Source: Alphaproteobacteria bacterium MedPE-SWcel (GTDB taxonomy: Bacteria; Pseudomonadota; Alphaproteobacteria; Rhodobacterales; Rhodobacteraceae). From it: a DNA stretch of 64,000 bases. Numbering within the stretch: the first letter of the stretch is position 1; the number at the start of each line of letters is the position of its first letter. The notes below the pieces were generated by a model. The model saw only the letters and a program-made list of their open reading frames with translations. It did not search any database and was not told the DNA's origin. The position numbers and the translations under genes were made by a program. Positions 37,747 through 46,797 of this stretch are shown piece by piece. Where the stretch lies: assembly GCA_001874255.1 (NCBI GenBank), contig MPDC01000002.1:124001-188000 (forward strand), in the 5' to 3' direction.

Positions 37747-38231
37747 TCCCGCAGTCCTCTGAGTCTGTCGTCCCAGATACCACTGGTCCATTCCAACTCT
37801 GCGTGTCGGGCGTTCTCGTCCCGGGCATCGAGGGACAGACGAAGGGTCAAGGCCGTTTCCGGGCGCAAATCCCCGAGCTTCTCAGGCCATTCGACCAGGC
37901 AAATTGCGTCCTCAAAGGCAGCAATGAGACCCAGTTCCTCAACTTCATCTACATGAGACAGCCGATACAGATCCGCGTGCCAGAGATCGCATGTCGCCAG
38001 TTCGTAAATCTGCACAAGGGTAAAGGTCGGAGATGGCACATCTTCGGGTTCGGTCAACAGGGATTGGATCAGGCTGCGGGCAAAATGGGTTTTCCCTGCC
38101 CCGATAGGACCTTCAAGCAAGACAACATCGCCCGGATTGAGCATCCGGGCGATACGATGGGCCAATTCGGTTGTCTCGTCGCCGCTGCCCAGATCAAAGG
38201 GGATGCAGCGGGATTTGGTGTTCTGTGTCAT
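37743..38231 (-). CDS. tsaE: tRNA threonylcarbamoyladenosine ATPase TsaE
   Basis: ATPase subunit of the TsaBDE complex that makes t6A37 in ANN-decoding tRNAs. The 162-residue product has the P-loop [16 protein letters not shown] near residue 40, [11 protein letters not shown] near 68, HADLYRL near 85 and LVEWPEK near 112. The ATG at 38231 gives the normal family length. It lies 41 bases after the PAS protein and overlaps amgK. Confidence 0.95.
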   Translation of the reverse strand: MTQNTKSRCIPFDLGSGDETTELAHRIARMLNPGDVVLLEGPIGAGKTHFARSLIQSLLTEPEDVPSPTFTLVQIYELATCDLWHADLYRLSHVDEVEELGLIAAFEDAICLVEWPEKLGDLRPETALTLRLSLDARDENARHAELEWTSGIWDDRLRGLRE

Positions 38232-38272
38232 GGGGCCACAATGGCCCTGTGAGAGGCTGTCCGCAAGCGCGA

Positions 38273-39823
38273 TCAGCTTTCCTTTGATACGGTGAAACGT
38301 TCCTGTTCCGGAGGTGCGATCGGCATGCCAACCTGTTGGAAACGCACCATGGTTGATCCATTCTGCAGCGCTTGCGTCCGGCAGATCAACTGCTCGCCGT
38401 GCCGGAGATTGACGCGGGACCACCAGGGGGTCCGGTTTTCTGTTCCGCCCGTGACAAAGTCGCGGATCTCTCCCCAGGTCGGAGTAGGTCCAGAGAGCTC
38501 CTGCCAGGTCTTGCAGGCATCGGTGATCGAGATCTTGGCAAAGCTGGCTTCGGGATCAGTCTTCCACATGTGATGGTAGGCGGTGTTGGAATAGATCATG
38601 CTGCCATCCGCGCCGAAAACCGCAAATGCATCGCTGATGCTGTCGAGGATGGATTGACCCAGCTCCAGCTCCGACCGGAACTGCCGCGTCAGGGTGATTT
38701 CGGCGGTGATGTCTTCAAACAGAAAGGCAATCGCTCCGTCAGGGTGAGGGCGGCCCGAGACCGAGTAGACGGAACCCGATGGCAGAGACCAGGTTTCCTG
38801 ATACCGGCCTTCTGCGGCGGCCTCCAGCAGGTCGGCCATTTGATGGCGCCAGCTGGAATAATTCTTGGGTTCCGGCATCATGCGTTGATCCCGCAGCCTG
38901 TCAAAAAAGGACATCATATTGGGCCGCGAACTCAAAAAACTGGCGGGCAGGGCTGTCAGATCGATCAGCACGGGGTTGAACAACACCAACTGACGGTTGC
39001 GATCAAAGATGGCGAGCCCGATGGAGAGCTGAGCAAAGGTCTTGGCCAGCGTCTGAACGAAATTGCGTTGCGCGATTTCCGCATCGACGACAGCGTTCAC
39101 ATCCATTGCGTGGCACAGCCAGCCGGCTTCGGTTTCGGTCGTTGACACGTTGTACCAGAGTTTCTTGTCCAGCTCCGACAGCTCGATCGAGATTCGTTCA
39201 GGGCGACCGCTGTTCATCGGCGCATCCAGGTTGGGAAACAACGGCGCAGAGGTATCATTCCCACGGCCGCGGATCTTCTGGTTCAGCCGATCATAGGCGA
39301 GGTTGGTCCAGGTCACGCGGGCATCGTCGGATTGCAGCCAGACCGGATAGGGTGCCTGGTGGACCGCAGCGCGCAATGTGGTCAGTTCCTGCTCATCGCC
39401 GGGCTGACCGAGTTCTGAGGATGCGCGGCGCAATTGCACCCGGGTGATCCCATCGATCCATTCGCAATGGGCCTCCTTGCTGTCAGCCTCTGCGGTGCCT
39501 GACAGGGTCAACGGCCCGACTTCACGTAGAAAACCCGGTGACTGGGGCAGGCCGGGGTAGCTGCGCGCGAGCTTGTCCCTGAGTTTGGACCAGCTGAATT
39601 CATCGGTATTGTCGCCGAGCAGCTTCCGGGCTCCGGAGGACCATGCGATCAATGTCTGATCGTCGAACAGGAACACGGCGTCTGTTCGCCCATCTGCCAC
39701 CAGCAGGTCATGGTCCATGCCTTTGCGCTCGGTCTTTGGGTTCAGAAACCAAACCGCAACAGCCGCGCTGGCAATGCAAAGGGTAACCAGAACAACCCAT
39801 TCTACGGACATCAGATATTGCAT
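38273..39823 (-). CDS. divL: PAS-domain signalling protein, DivL-like, without kinase domain
   Basis: Likely the Rhodobacterales version of DivL, which tunes the CckA-ChpT-CtrA phosphorelay. The 516-residue product has one N-terminal membrane segment (residues 8-27) and three or four PAS-like regions: about residues 45-110, 150-255, 275-370 (FAQLSIGLAIFDRNRQLVLFNP) and 385-500 (ILDSISDAFAVFGADGSMIYSN). It ends after the last PAS region with no histidine/tyrosine dimerisation box and no HATPase motifs. The gene-order argument is tsaE downstream, as beside divL in Caulobacter; PAS-only DivL proteins are known from Rhodobacter. ATG 39823 follows GGCGGAG. A perfect CtrA-type box lies 50 bases upstream. 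Confidence 0.7.
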   Translation of the reverse strand: MQYLMSVEWVVLVTLCIASAAVAVWFLNPKTERKGMDHDLLVADGRTDAVFLFDDQTLIAWSSGARKLLGDNTDEFSWSKLRDKLARSYPGLPQSPGFLREVGPLTLSGTAEADSKEAHCEWIDGITRVQLRRASSELGQPGDEQELTTLRAAVHQAPYPVWLQSDDARVTWTNLAYDRLNQKIRGRGNDTSAPLFPNLDAPMNSGRPERISIELSELDKKLWYNVSTTETEAGWLCHAMDVNAVVDAEIAQRNFVQTLAKTFAQLSIGLAIFDRNRQLVLFNPVLIDLTALPASFLSSRPNMMSFFDRLRDQRMMPEPKNYSSWRHQMADLLEAAAEGRYQETWSLPSGSVYSVSGRPHPDGAIAFLFEDITAEITLTRQFRSELELGQSILDSISDAFAVFGADGSMIYSNTAYHHMWKTDPEASFAKISITDACKTWQELSGPTPTWGEIRDFVTGGTENRTPWWSRVNLRHGEQLICRTQALQNGSTMVRFQQVGMPIAPPEQERFTVSKES

Positions 39824-39872
39824 GGACTCCGCCTCGCTTCGTCTTCATCGCCCATATGTTCACTGACAATGG

Positions 39873-39887
39873 TTAAGCGAAGTTTAA
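39873..39887. promoter_or_regulatory. CtrA-type binding box upstream of divL-like gene
   Basis: TTAA, seven bases (GCGAAGT), TTAA: an exact match to the alphaproteobacterial CtrA full site. It lies 50-64 bases upstream of the divL-like start, in the 86-base gap after regB, where a promoter is expected. It suggests feedback of CtrA on its own regulator. Confidence 0.6.
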
Positions 39888-39909
39888 TTAGTTTATCAAA
39901 AGTGAATAG

Positions 39910-41307
39910 TTAAAAGTCTATAGGAATATTTTCTCCCCCAGGGACAGGCGTGTCGCCACGGATCGCGTCGATCTTTCGGCGAGGCCATGTCACGCTTACG
40001 AGTGCGCCGCGTTGCTCGGGCGTCAGATCCCGTGATGTACGAAGATCGCGACAATTGGCAAATTTCAATCGCGCCCCGGTGCGTTCCAGAAGTGTCTTGG
40101 CGATGAAAAGGCCAAGTCCCATTCCCTCATATTCCGGGCGTTGCCCGCGATCGATCAACGGGGCGCGGCGACGCATGAAAGGATCTCCGAGGCGACCGAG
40201 AAGATGCACGGGGAACCCATCGCCATCATCGAGAATGCGCACCTTGATCCAGTCGGCGCTCCAATGCAGTTCAATCCAGACGCTGCTATCAGAGAAGTCC
40301 ACGGCATTCTGGATCAGGTTCCGCAGCCCGTGGATGATTTCGGGTTTGCGCAGGATACTGGGTTGGTTTCGATCGGCACCCTCTGCGGGATGCTCGCTGA
40401 AGCGGATATCCTTGCCCCGACTGAAGTGAGGTTCGGCGGCTTCGTGAACAAGGGCGGACAGGGGGGCCTGGCGCAGATGCAGGTCGTCCTTTCCCACCCG
40501 GCCCATACTGCGGAGAATGTCCCGACAGCGGTCCGCCTGTTGCCGGATCAGGCGCGCATCCTCCTGCAGATCTGGCGTGCCGTCGAGCTCCTCTATCAAC
40601 TCGGAACTGGTCAATTTGATCGTCGCCAAGGGCGTGCCCAGTTCATGCGCTGCTGCGGCAACAACGCCGCCGAGGTCGGTCAGCTTCTGTTCCCGTGACA
40701 AGGCAAATTGTGTTGCCGCCAACGCCTCCGACATTGATCTGATTTCCGCGCTGATCCGATAGGAATAGGCACCGATGAACAGGATCGCGATGATGAGCGC
40801 GCACCAATGGCCGAACATGAACAGGCTCGGCATGACAAGGATCTCGCCCCCGGATGTCTCCAGCGGGATGTGAAAGGGGACCAGAAGCGAGGTCAGGATG
40901 ATCGCGCTGGTTCCGATAATCAATGTTGACCGCAGGCCCATGACCGAGGCCGAAATGGTGACGGGACCCAACACCAGCAGGGCAAAGGGATTGTTCAGGC
41001 CGCCGGTCATATAGAGGAGAAAGCACAGCTGGAGCAGATCGAACAGCACCATCAGGAAATTCTGGAATTCCGTCAGGCGTTTGTTCTCGGGGAATATGAT
41101 CAACGCCACAAGGTTGCCGAGAGCAGAGACGCCTATGGCCAGATAGCAAGGCAAAAGAGCCAGTTCGAGGTTGTATTGGCTCTGCGCCACGCCAATTGCC
41201 GTGGCCTGACCGGTGATTGCGACCCAGCGCAAAACGATCAATGTGCGCAGCCTGATCCAGTTGCTGCGCTCCTGCCCGCTCATCAGGCCCAGACTTTGAT
41301 CACTCAT
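39910..41307 (-). CDS. regB: Redox sensor histidine kinase RegB/PrrB
   Basis: Membrane kinase that senses quinone redox state and phosphorylates RegA to control respiration, photosynthesis, nitrogen and carbon fixation. The 465-residue product has six membrane segments (about residues 22-185), the quinone-site motif GGLNNPF at 102-108, the phosphorylated His221 in AAAAHELGTPLAT, a redox cysteine at 261 in ADRCRDILR, and ATPase motifs NLIQNAV, DDGDGFP and GMGLGLFIAKTLLE. The ATG at 41307 follows GGGAGC; the longer frame upstream is rejected. It diverges from senC-regA, the standard arrangement. Confidence 0.95.
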   Translation of the reverse strand: MSDQSLGLMSGQERSNWIRLRTLIVLRWVAITGQATAIGVAQSQYNLELALLPCYLAIGVSALGNLVALIIFPENKRLTEFQNFLMVLFDLLQLCFLLYMTGGLNNPFALLVLGPVTISASVMGLRSTLIIGTSAIILTSLLVPFHIPLETSGGEILVMPSLFMFGHWCALIIAILFIGAYSYRISAEIRSMSEALAATQFALSREQKLTDLGGVVAAAAHELGTPLATIKLTSSELIEELDGTPDLQEDARLIRQQADRCRDILRSMGRVGKDDLHLRQAPLSALVHEAAEPHFSRGKDIRFSEHPAEGADRNQPSILRKPEIIHGLRNLIQNAVDFSDSSVWIELHWSADWIKVRILDDGDGFPVHLLGRLGDPFMRRRAPLIDRGQRPEYEGMGLGLFIAKTLLERTGARLKFANCRDLRTSRDLTPEQRGALVSVTWPRRKIDAIRGDTPVPGGENIPIDF

Positions 41308-41426
41308 GTGACGTTTGCTCCCGTTGCATCGCCGACAATTCTTGATAGGTCTGGCATAAACCGGGATCAACTGCGGCACAGTCTCCGTGCCAGTGCGTGC
41401 TCCCCATGTCTATGAGGATACGAGCC

Positions 41427-42050
41427 ATGGTTCGAAATTTTGCCGTTCTGGCCCTTGTGTGTATCGCCGCCCTCTTGGGTGGGGTCTGGTACCTGACCTT
41501 GCGGGGGGGCGGGACGACCGATGCATTCGCGCAATGCCGTACGACGACAATCGCCGGTGGCAGTGATAGTATCGGCGGCCCGTTCGAGCTGATAAACGCC
41601 GCAGGAGAGACGGTCACTGACAAGGATGTGATCACCGAGCCGTCGATCCTCTATTTCGGCTATACTTTCTGCCCCGATGTCTGCCCGCTCGACACCAGCC
41701 GCAACGCCGAGGCCGTGGATGTTCTCGCTGAACGCGGCTATTCGACCACGCCTGTCTTCATCTCTATCGATCCGGACCGGGACACGCCCGAGGTCGTCGG
41801 AGACTTTGCCTACAACCTGCATGAAAAGATGATCGGTCTCACGGGGTCGGCGGAACAGGTGAAGGCCGCAAGCCAGGCCTACAAGACCTACTACAAGGCG
41901 CAGGACGGGGAGGAGGAATACTATCTCGTGGACCACACAACCCTGTCCTACCTGGTTTTGCCGGAGCACGGATTCGTCGATTTCTTTCGTCGCGACATCA
42001 CGCCGGACCAGATGGCGGACAGGGTCGCCTGTTTCATCGACAACAGCTGA
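41427..42050 (+). CDS. senC: SCO1/SenC copper chaperone family protein
   Basis: Delivers copper to cytochrome c oxidase and is thought to influence RegB signalling. The 207-residue product has an N-terminal membrane anchor (residues 4-22), the copper motif FCPDVCP near residue 82 and the distal histidine in LVDHTTLSYL near 172. ATG 41427 (MVRNFAVLALV) follows GAGGA; ATGs at 41406 and 41412 add a few residues and are less likely. It starts 119 bases from regB and is followed by regA, as in Rhodobacter. Confidence 0.93.
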   Translation: MVRNFAVLALVCIAALLGGVWYLTLRGGGTTDAFAQCRTTTIAGGSDSIGGPFELINAAGETVTDKDVITEPSILYFGYTFCPDVCPLDTSRNAEAVDVLAERGYSTTPVFISIDPDRDTPEVVGDFAYNLHEKMIGLTGSAEQVKAASQAYKTYYKAQDGEEEYYLVDHTTLSYLVLPEHGFVDFFRRDITPDQMADRVACFIDNS

Positions 42051-42132
42051 CGTCGTCAGTGGTTTGACGTTTCAGGCCAACAGCCTAATATCCTCGGACA
42101 AACAAGAGCGCCCGACGCTGGAAGGAACTTGA

Positions 42133-42687
42133 ATGGTCGAAGCACATTTGCCCGACATCGGACCCGATCCCTCGCTTCTGTTGGTGGATGACGACGAACC
42201 CTTCCTGCGCCGCTTGGCCAAGGCGATGGAAAAGCGCGGTTTCGCGGTTGAGACCGCTGACTCCGTGGCCGCAGGCCGGGCCGCCGCGACGGGTCGCCCG
42301 CCGGCCTACGCGGTTGTGGATCTGCGGCTGGAAGACGGCAATGGTCTCGATGTTGTCGAGGTGCTGCGGGAGAAACGTCCCGACAGTCGCGTTGTCGTGT
42401 TGACGGGCTATGGCGCGATTGCGACCGCGGTGGCCGCAGTCAAGATCGGTGCCACCGACTATCTGTCAAAGCCTGCGGATGCCACGGATATCACCAATGC
42501 CCTGCTGGCTGGTGATGGTGCGCTGCCGCCGCCGCCGGAAAACCCGATGAGCGCTGACCGCGTCCGCTGGGAACATATCCAGCGCGTCTATGAATTATGT
42601 GATCGCAATGTGTCGGAAACCGCGCGCAGGCTGAATATGCATCGTCGTACGCTGCAACGTATTCTTGCCAAACGCAGCCCAAAATAG
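42133..42687 (+). CDS. regA: Redox response regulator RegA/PrrA
   Basis: DNA-binding response regulator activated by RegB. The 184-residue product has the acidic pocket LLVDDDEPF near residue 17, phospho-acceptor Asp63 in VVDLRLEDGNG, lysine in YLSKPAD, a proline linker PPPPENP and a Fis-type helix-turn-helix at the C-terminus (ETARRLNMHRRTLQRIL). Length and residue numbering match the family closely. It lies 82 bases after senC and nine bases before a glycosyltransferase gene. Confidence 0.96.
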   Translation: MVEAHLPDIGPDPSLLLVDDDEPFLRRLAKAMEKRGFAVETADSVAAGRAAATGRPPAYAVVDLRLEDGNGLDVVEVLREKRPDSRVVVLTGYGAIATAVAAVKIGATDYLSKPADATDITNALLAGDGALPPPPENPMSADRVRWEHIQRVYELCDRNVSETARRLNMHRRTLQRILAKRSPK

Positions 42688-42696
42688 AGTTGACCG

Positions 42697-43902
42697 ATGG
42701 CTGCCTCCGGCGATCTTGATCCACTGACGCTGCCGTCCCCGAAAGGCGGTTGGTCGGAGGCAACACAGACCCTGAAGAATGCGATCGTAGTGCCGCCTGT
42801 GGAAAGCGACATGGTGCAGGCGGCGGGCGTGTTGCATGCGGATGGAACCTATTGTCCGCAGGGCGCATTGTGGCGCCGCCATCGCCCCATCACAACTCAA
42901 CCCGCGATGCCCGAGATCGTCCCTCGGGAGATGTCCGGCCGTTGGCTTTGGGGCGGTGTTCTCTGGGCGCATTTCGGGCATTTTCTGGTGGAAAGCACGT
43001 CGCGGCTCTGGGCGCTCGACCATCTGGACCGGCCTGTGGATGGTGTCCTCTTTGTTCCGAAACGTCCGGCGGTTGGCGATCAGGTGCGAGGGTTTCACAA
43101 AGAATTCCTTGGGCTCATGCACGACGATCTGCCTATTCGCGTCGCCGCTGATCCCGCCAGAGTTGAAGAGCTGGTCGTGCCGGGACAGGGTTTTGGCCTC
43201 GGGGCGATCATCGAAGGCACCTCCCGGTACCGCGACTCGATCCACGCGCGTTTTGCCCGCGACGTGGTGCCCGCCGGATCCGACAGGATATATATCTCTC
43301 GGTCCAGGTTGGGTTTGGGAAAGGGGGGGTTGCTGGGCGAGGAGCAATTGGAACAGTATCTGTCCGAGGAGGGATACGAGATCTTCCACCCGCAAGACCA
43401 TAGTTTGACAGAACAGATCGCGCGCTACAAAGCCGCAAAAAAGGTGATCGCGGCGGACGGATCAGCCCTGCATCTCTATGCCATGGTCGGACGGCCCGAT
43501 CAGCGTGTCGCCATGGTGCTGCGGCGAAAATCGACCGCCCACACGCTTCTGACGGACAATGTTCGCCATTTCTGTGGATGTAACCCCTTGGTTATTGGGG
43601 CATTGCGAACGGAATGGGTACCGGTGGACAAGCAGCGCTCCAGTCGGCTCAGTTTCGGCGAGCTCAATCATTCTGTCATCGGCAAGGAACTCCGGGACGG
43701 GGGGTTCATCACTGGCGGCGAGGACTGGCCCGTTCTCAGTGATGATGACCGTGCGCAGATACTGAAAGACAAAGGCATAAAGAGCGACCGATTTGTGGAG
43801 TCGCCCGAGTTCGAGCGAGAGCGCATCCGAGAGCGGCGGATGGCCAGGCGCGCGCGTCGGGCCGCAAGGGAGGCCCGGCGCGCGGCGCGTGGATTGGGCT
43901 AG
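42697..43902 (+). CDS. Glycosyltransferase family 61 protein
   Basis: Predicted glycosyltransferase of the GT61 (DUF563) family; the acceptor is unknown. The 401-residue product has the conserved core: FGHFLVESTSRLWALDHL near residue 93, RIYISRSRLG near 197, EEGYEIFHPQDHSLTEQIARYKAAKKVIAADGSALHLYAMV in part near 228-266. The C-terminus is an unusual arginine- and alanine-rich tail of about 30 residues. It begins nine bases after regA, so it may be read with the redox regulator, and its end overlaps the convergent HD gene by four bases. Such genes often work on capsule or surface polysaccharide. Confidence 0.85.
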   Translation: MAASGDLDPLTLPSPKGGWSEATQTLKNAIVVPPVESDMVQAAGVLHADGTYCPQGALWRRHRPITTQPAMPEIVPREMSGRWLWGGVLWAHFGHFLVESTSRLWALDHLDRPVDGVLFVPKRPAVGDQVRGFHKEFLGLMHDDLPIRVAADPARVEELVVPGQGFGLGAIIEGTSRYRDSIHARFARDVVPAGSDRIYISRSRLGLGKGGLLGEEQLEQYLSEEGYEIFHPQDHSLTEQIARYKAAKKVIAADGSALHLYAMVGRPDQRVAMVLRRKSTAHTLLTDNVRHFCGCNPLVIGALRTEWVPVDKQRSSRLSFGELNHSVIGKELRDGGFITGGEDWPVLSDDDRAQILKDKGIKSDRFVESPEFERERIRERRMARRARRAAREARRAARGLG

Positions 43903-44495
43903 ATCTGTGCCAGAAGGGCTTCGTGTCGGGCGACCAGGTCATGCCGAACCTCGACTGGCGGGCGCAGACGAATATTCAAACCTTCAATCAGGGTTCTATC
44001 GGGGCGCCCGAAGAAACTGTTGGCCTCGGTTTCCGAAAATCCGGCAATCTGAATCGCCTCCATCCAGGCAGAGATCCTGTCTGCCCGCTTGATCTGGGCC
44101 TTGACGGTTTTTGGCAATGTGGCGGGAAGGCCGAAGCGAATGTGAATGGCTGCTGTCAGCCGTGCGTCCAGCTCCCCATAGCCCGGCCCGACGGCCGCTT
44201 TGACGGGGGAAATCATATCGCCGATCACATATTCCGGCGCGTCATGGAGCAAGGCAGCCAGCTTCCACTTGACCGGTGCCTTTGGATTCATGCGTCCATG
44301 GATGATCTCTACCAGCAGGGAATGCTCGGCCACGGAATAGGCGAAATCGCCGCGAGTCTGGCCATTCCAGCGCGCCACAAAGGCCAGGCCATGGGCGATA
44401 TCCTCGATCTCGATATCAACGGGTGTCGGATCCAGAAGGTCGAGGCGACGGCCGGACAACATGCGTTGCCAGGCGCGGGGAGGTTTCGGGGGCAT
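43899..44495 (-). CDS. HD-domain hydrolase, YfbR-like
   Basis: Metal-dependent phosphohydrolase related to 5'-deoxynucleotidase YfbR. The 198-residue product has the HD metal motif AALLHDAPEYVIGDMISPVK near residue 82, an earlier histidine in VAEHSLLVEII near 55 and a late aspartate in KRADRISAWMEA near 138. Substrate unknown; nucleotide monophosphates are the expectation for the family. It stands alone, converges with the GT61 gene and diverges from ahcY. Confidence 0.85.
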   Translation of the reverse strand: MPPKPPRAWQRMLSGRRLDLLDPTPVDIEIEDIAHGLAFVARWNGQTRGDFAYSVAEHSLLVEIIHGRMNPKAPVKWKLAALLHDAPEYVIGDMISPVKAAVGPGYGELDARLTAAIHIRFGLPATLPKTVKAQIKRADRISAWMEAIQIAGFSETEANSFFGRPDRTLIEGLNIRLRPPVEVRHDLVARHEALLAQI

Positions 44496-44528
44496 ATGAT
44501 TTCCGTAGCGCAGTTTTCTCCCTTGCTA

Positions 44529-44549
44529 GCGTCTGATCTGTGCAGACGC
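44529..44549. promoter_or_regulatory. Perfect hairpin in the HD/ahcY divergent gap
   Basis: GCGTCTG and CAGACGC form a perfect 7-base inverted repeat with a 7-base loop, 34 bases before the HD gene and 80 bases upstream of the proposed ahcY promoter. It could be an operator. It does not resemble the SAH riboswitch core. Confidence 0.35.
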
Positions 44550-44609
44550 AAATGGACAGCACCGTAAAAGCGCCCATCGCGGTACGCCATCTTCGTTGCT
44601 TATCAACTT

Positions 44610-44638
44610 TTGCAGTGTTACCTCCGGCGTAAATATAC
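44610..44638 (+). promoter_or_regulatory. Probable ahcY promoter
   Basis: TTGCAG (44610-44615), a 17-base spacer and ATATAC (44633-44638), close to the housekeeping sigma-factor pattern. Transcription would start near 44645, leaving a leader of about 20 bases with CGGAG at 44656-44660, too short to hold a riboswitch. Confidence 0.4.
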
Positions 44639-44666
44639 CCTGTGGACTTCTCAAACGGAGCAGACA

Positions 44667-46052
44667 ATGGCCGTAGACTATATCGTCAAGGACATCTCGC
44701 TGGCGGGCTATGGCCGCAAGGAGCTGGACATCGCAGAAACCGAAATGCCGGGGCTGATGGCCCTGCGCAGCGAATACGGGGAGGCCAAGCCTCTGAAAGG
44801 GTCCCGTATTGTCGGCTCCCTTCACATGACGATCCAGACAGCTGTTCTGATCGAGACACTTGTCGCGCTCGGTGCTGACGTGCGCTGGGCGTCCTGCAAC
44901 ATCTTCTCGACGCAGGATCACGCTGCCGCTGCAATTGCGGAAACCGGTGTGCCGGTGTTTGCGATCAAAGGTCAGAGCCTGGAAGAGCATTGGGACTATC
45001 TCGACAAATCCTTCCAATTCCCAGAGGGCCCCAATCTGATCCTCGACGATGGCGGCGACGCGACGCTCTATATCCTTCTTGGTGCGCGTGCCGAGGCGGG
45101 CGAAGATGTGATTGCCGTGCCGACGTCCGAAGAAGAAGAGGTCATCAAAGCGCAGATCAAGAAACGCATGGAGCAAACGCCGGGCTGGTTCACCAGGATG
45201 CGGGATCAGATCAAAGGCGTCTCCGAGGAGACGACCACAGGCGTGCACCGTCTCTATGATCTGGTTAAGCAGGGGCAGCTGCCTTTCCCTGCGATCAACG
45301 TAAACGACAGTGTCACCAAATCGAAGTTCGACAATAAATACGGGTGCAAGGAATCGCTCGTTGATGGCATCCGTCGTGCAACCGATACCATGATGGCCGG
45401 CAAGGTCGCGGTCGTATGTGGGTACGGCGATGTCGGAAAAGGTTCGGCCGCGTCGCTGAGCGGTGCCGGGGCTCGGGTCAAAATCACAGAAGCCGACCCC
45501 ATTTGCGCGCTTCAGGCGGCCATGGACGGTTTTGAGGTTGTCCTGCTGGAAGACTCGCTGGACGCGGATATCTTCATCACCACCACCGGCAACAAGGACA
45601 TCATCCGTATCGAGCATATGCGCGAGATGAAGGATATGGCCATCGTCGGAAACATTGGTCATTTCGACAATGAAATTCAGGTCGCGAGCCTGAAGAACCA
45701 CAAATGGACGAATATCAAGGAACAAGTGGATATGATCGAAATGCCCTCGGGCAACCGTATCATCCTGTTGTCCGAAGGTCGTCTCTTGAACCTTGGGAAT
45801 GCTACGGGTCATCCTTCCTTCGTGATGTCGGCGTCCTTTACCAACCAGGTTCTGGCCCAGATGGAACTGTGGACCAAGGGGGATGAATACAAGAACGACG
45901 TCTACATCCTGCCAAAGCATCTGGATGAAAAAGTTGCGGCGCTGCATCTGGACCGTGTCGGGGCCAAGCTGACCAAACTGACCTCGGAACAGGCATCCTA
46001 TATCGGCGTGAAGCCAGAAGGCCCGTTCAAGCCAGAGCACTACCGCTACTGA
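44667..46052 (+). CDS. ahcY: S-adenosylhomocysteine hydrolase
   Basis: NAD-dependent enzyme that splits S-adenosylhomocysteine into adenosine and homocysteine, closing the methylation cycle. The 461-residue product starts [20 protein letters not shown], has the [14 protein letters not shown] region near residue 55, the SNPLS-equivalent [16 protein letters not shown] near 82, NAD-binding [16 protein letters not shown] near 250 and the C-terminal [21 protein letters not shown] with the family lysine and tyrosine. ATG 44667 follows CGGAG at six bases. It is monocistronic, with a clear promoter-like sequence and a strong terminator. Confidence 0.97.
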   Translation: MAVDYIVKDISLAGYGRKELDIAETEMPGLMALRSEYGEAKPLKGSRIVGSLHMTIQTAVLIETLVALGADVRWASCNIFSTQDHAAAAIAETGVPVFAIKGQSLEEHWDYLDKSFQFPEGPNLILDDGGDATLYILLGARAEAGEDVIAVPTSEEEEVIKAQIKKRMEQTPGWFTRMRDQIKGVSEETTTGVHRLYDLVKQGQLPFPAINVNDSVTKSKFDNKYGCKESLVDGIRRATDTMMAGKVAVVCGYGDVGKGSAASLSGAGARVKITEADPICALQAAMDGFEVVLLEDSLDADIFITTTGNKDIIRIEHMREMKDMAIVGNIGHFDNEIQVASLKNHKWTNIKEQVDMIEMPSGNRIILLSEGRLLNLGNATGHPSFVMSASFTNQVLAQMELWTKGDEYKNDVYILPKHLDEKVAALHLDRVGAKLTKLTSEQASYIGVKPEGPFKPEHYRY

Positions 46053-46078
46053 TCGATTTCTTGGTTTGCGACCTGAAG

Positions 46079-46106
46079 AACCCGGCCGATGTGCCGGGTT
46101 TTTTTG
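46079..46106 (+). terminator. Terminator after ahcY
   Basis: AACCCGGC and GCCGGGTT form a perfect 8-base stem with a 6-base loop followed by seven T residues, 27 bases after the ahcY stop. Confidence 0.85.
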
Positions 46107-46258
46107 TGTTGTTCGCATGTGCGAGTTCGTTCAACCATCATTTATGATGCGGAGATCGATGAAAAAAACCTTTGTTGGTCAGAAAAATCACCGTACCTTC
46201 CACGCACAACAATGTGACACCAAAAGAATGGCTGCACAGCCGACAGGAGAATTCGACT

Positions 46259-46600
46259 ATGGGAAAGCGTGAAGAGCTGATTGCGCAATATGCAGAAGAC
46301 CTGAAGACCAAATGCGGCATGGAGCCGGATCTGGATCTTTTGAAGAAAGTGACTATCGGTTGCGGACCGGCGATTTACAACGCAGATGCCTCGACGGTCG
46401 CGTCGAGCCAGCCGAGCGAACTCGAAACTGTCAAAAACAATTTCCTGGTGAAAAAACTGGGTCTCGCAGATGGTCCGGAGTTGATGGACGCAATCGCAAA
46501 AGTGATTGAAACCTATGGAAAATCTGAGCGCAACAAATACCGCGCGGTCGTCTACTACATGCTGACAAAGCATTTTGGCAAAGAATCCGTCTACGGATAA
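46259..46600 (+). CDS. DUF2853 family protein
   Basis: Small soluble protein of unknown function. The 113-residue product has the DUF2853 pattern: EELIAQYAEDLKTKCG at the N-terminus, TVASSQPSELETVKNNFLVKKLGL near residue 45 and KSERNKYRAVVYYMLTKHFGK near the C-terminus. ATG 46259 follows GGAGA at eight bases; the longer upstream frame has no ribosome site. It stands alone between the ahcY terminator and a decayed region. Confidence 0.85.
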   Translation: MGKREELIAQYAEDLKTKCGMEPDLDLLKKVTIGCGPAIYNADASTVASSQPSELETVKNNFLVKKLGLADGPELMDAIAKVIETYGKSERNKYRAVVYYMLTKHFGKESVYG

Positions 46601-46717
46601 CCCTCTGCCCTACTCATCAGGCCGCAACATCATAGCGATCGACAGCTTTCGCGAGACGAGGATTTCATGACTCCGCCTATGTGATTGATGGCGTGATCGG
46701 TGAAAATAATGCCCTAC

Positions 46718-46754
46718 CACAATGGGCCGCAGCAGTCTGTTGCGGCCCATTGTG
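46718..46754. repeat. Perfect 14-base inverted repeat
   Basis: CACAATGGGCCGCA (46718-46731) and TGCGGCCCATTGTG (46741-46754) are exact reverse complements around a 9-base loop. There is no T run after either arm, except a loose TTATTTT on the minus side. It lies 44 bases beyond the end of the interrupted minus-strand frame, so it may be its terminator or the trace of an element end. Confidence 0.6.
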
Positions 46755-46797
46755 CTTGCTGCACAGAGGCTTCATTCCTTTGAGCAATAGAGCCCTG

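Noticed and set aside
44496-44666. SAH or SAM/SAH riboswitch upstream of ahcY
   Set aside because: The conserved riboswitch core could not be found, and the best promoter leaves a leader of only about 20 bases.
44526-46118. 530-codon minus-strand frame
   Set aside because: Antisense to ahcY, which is unambiguous; no motif or ribosome site.
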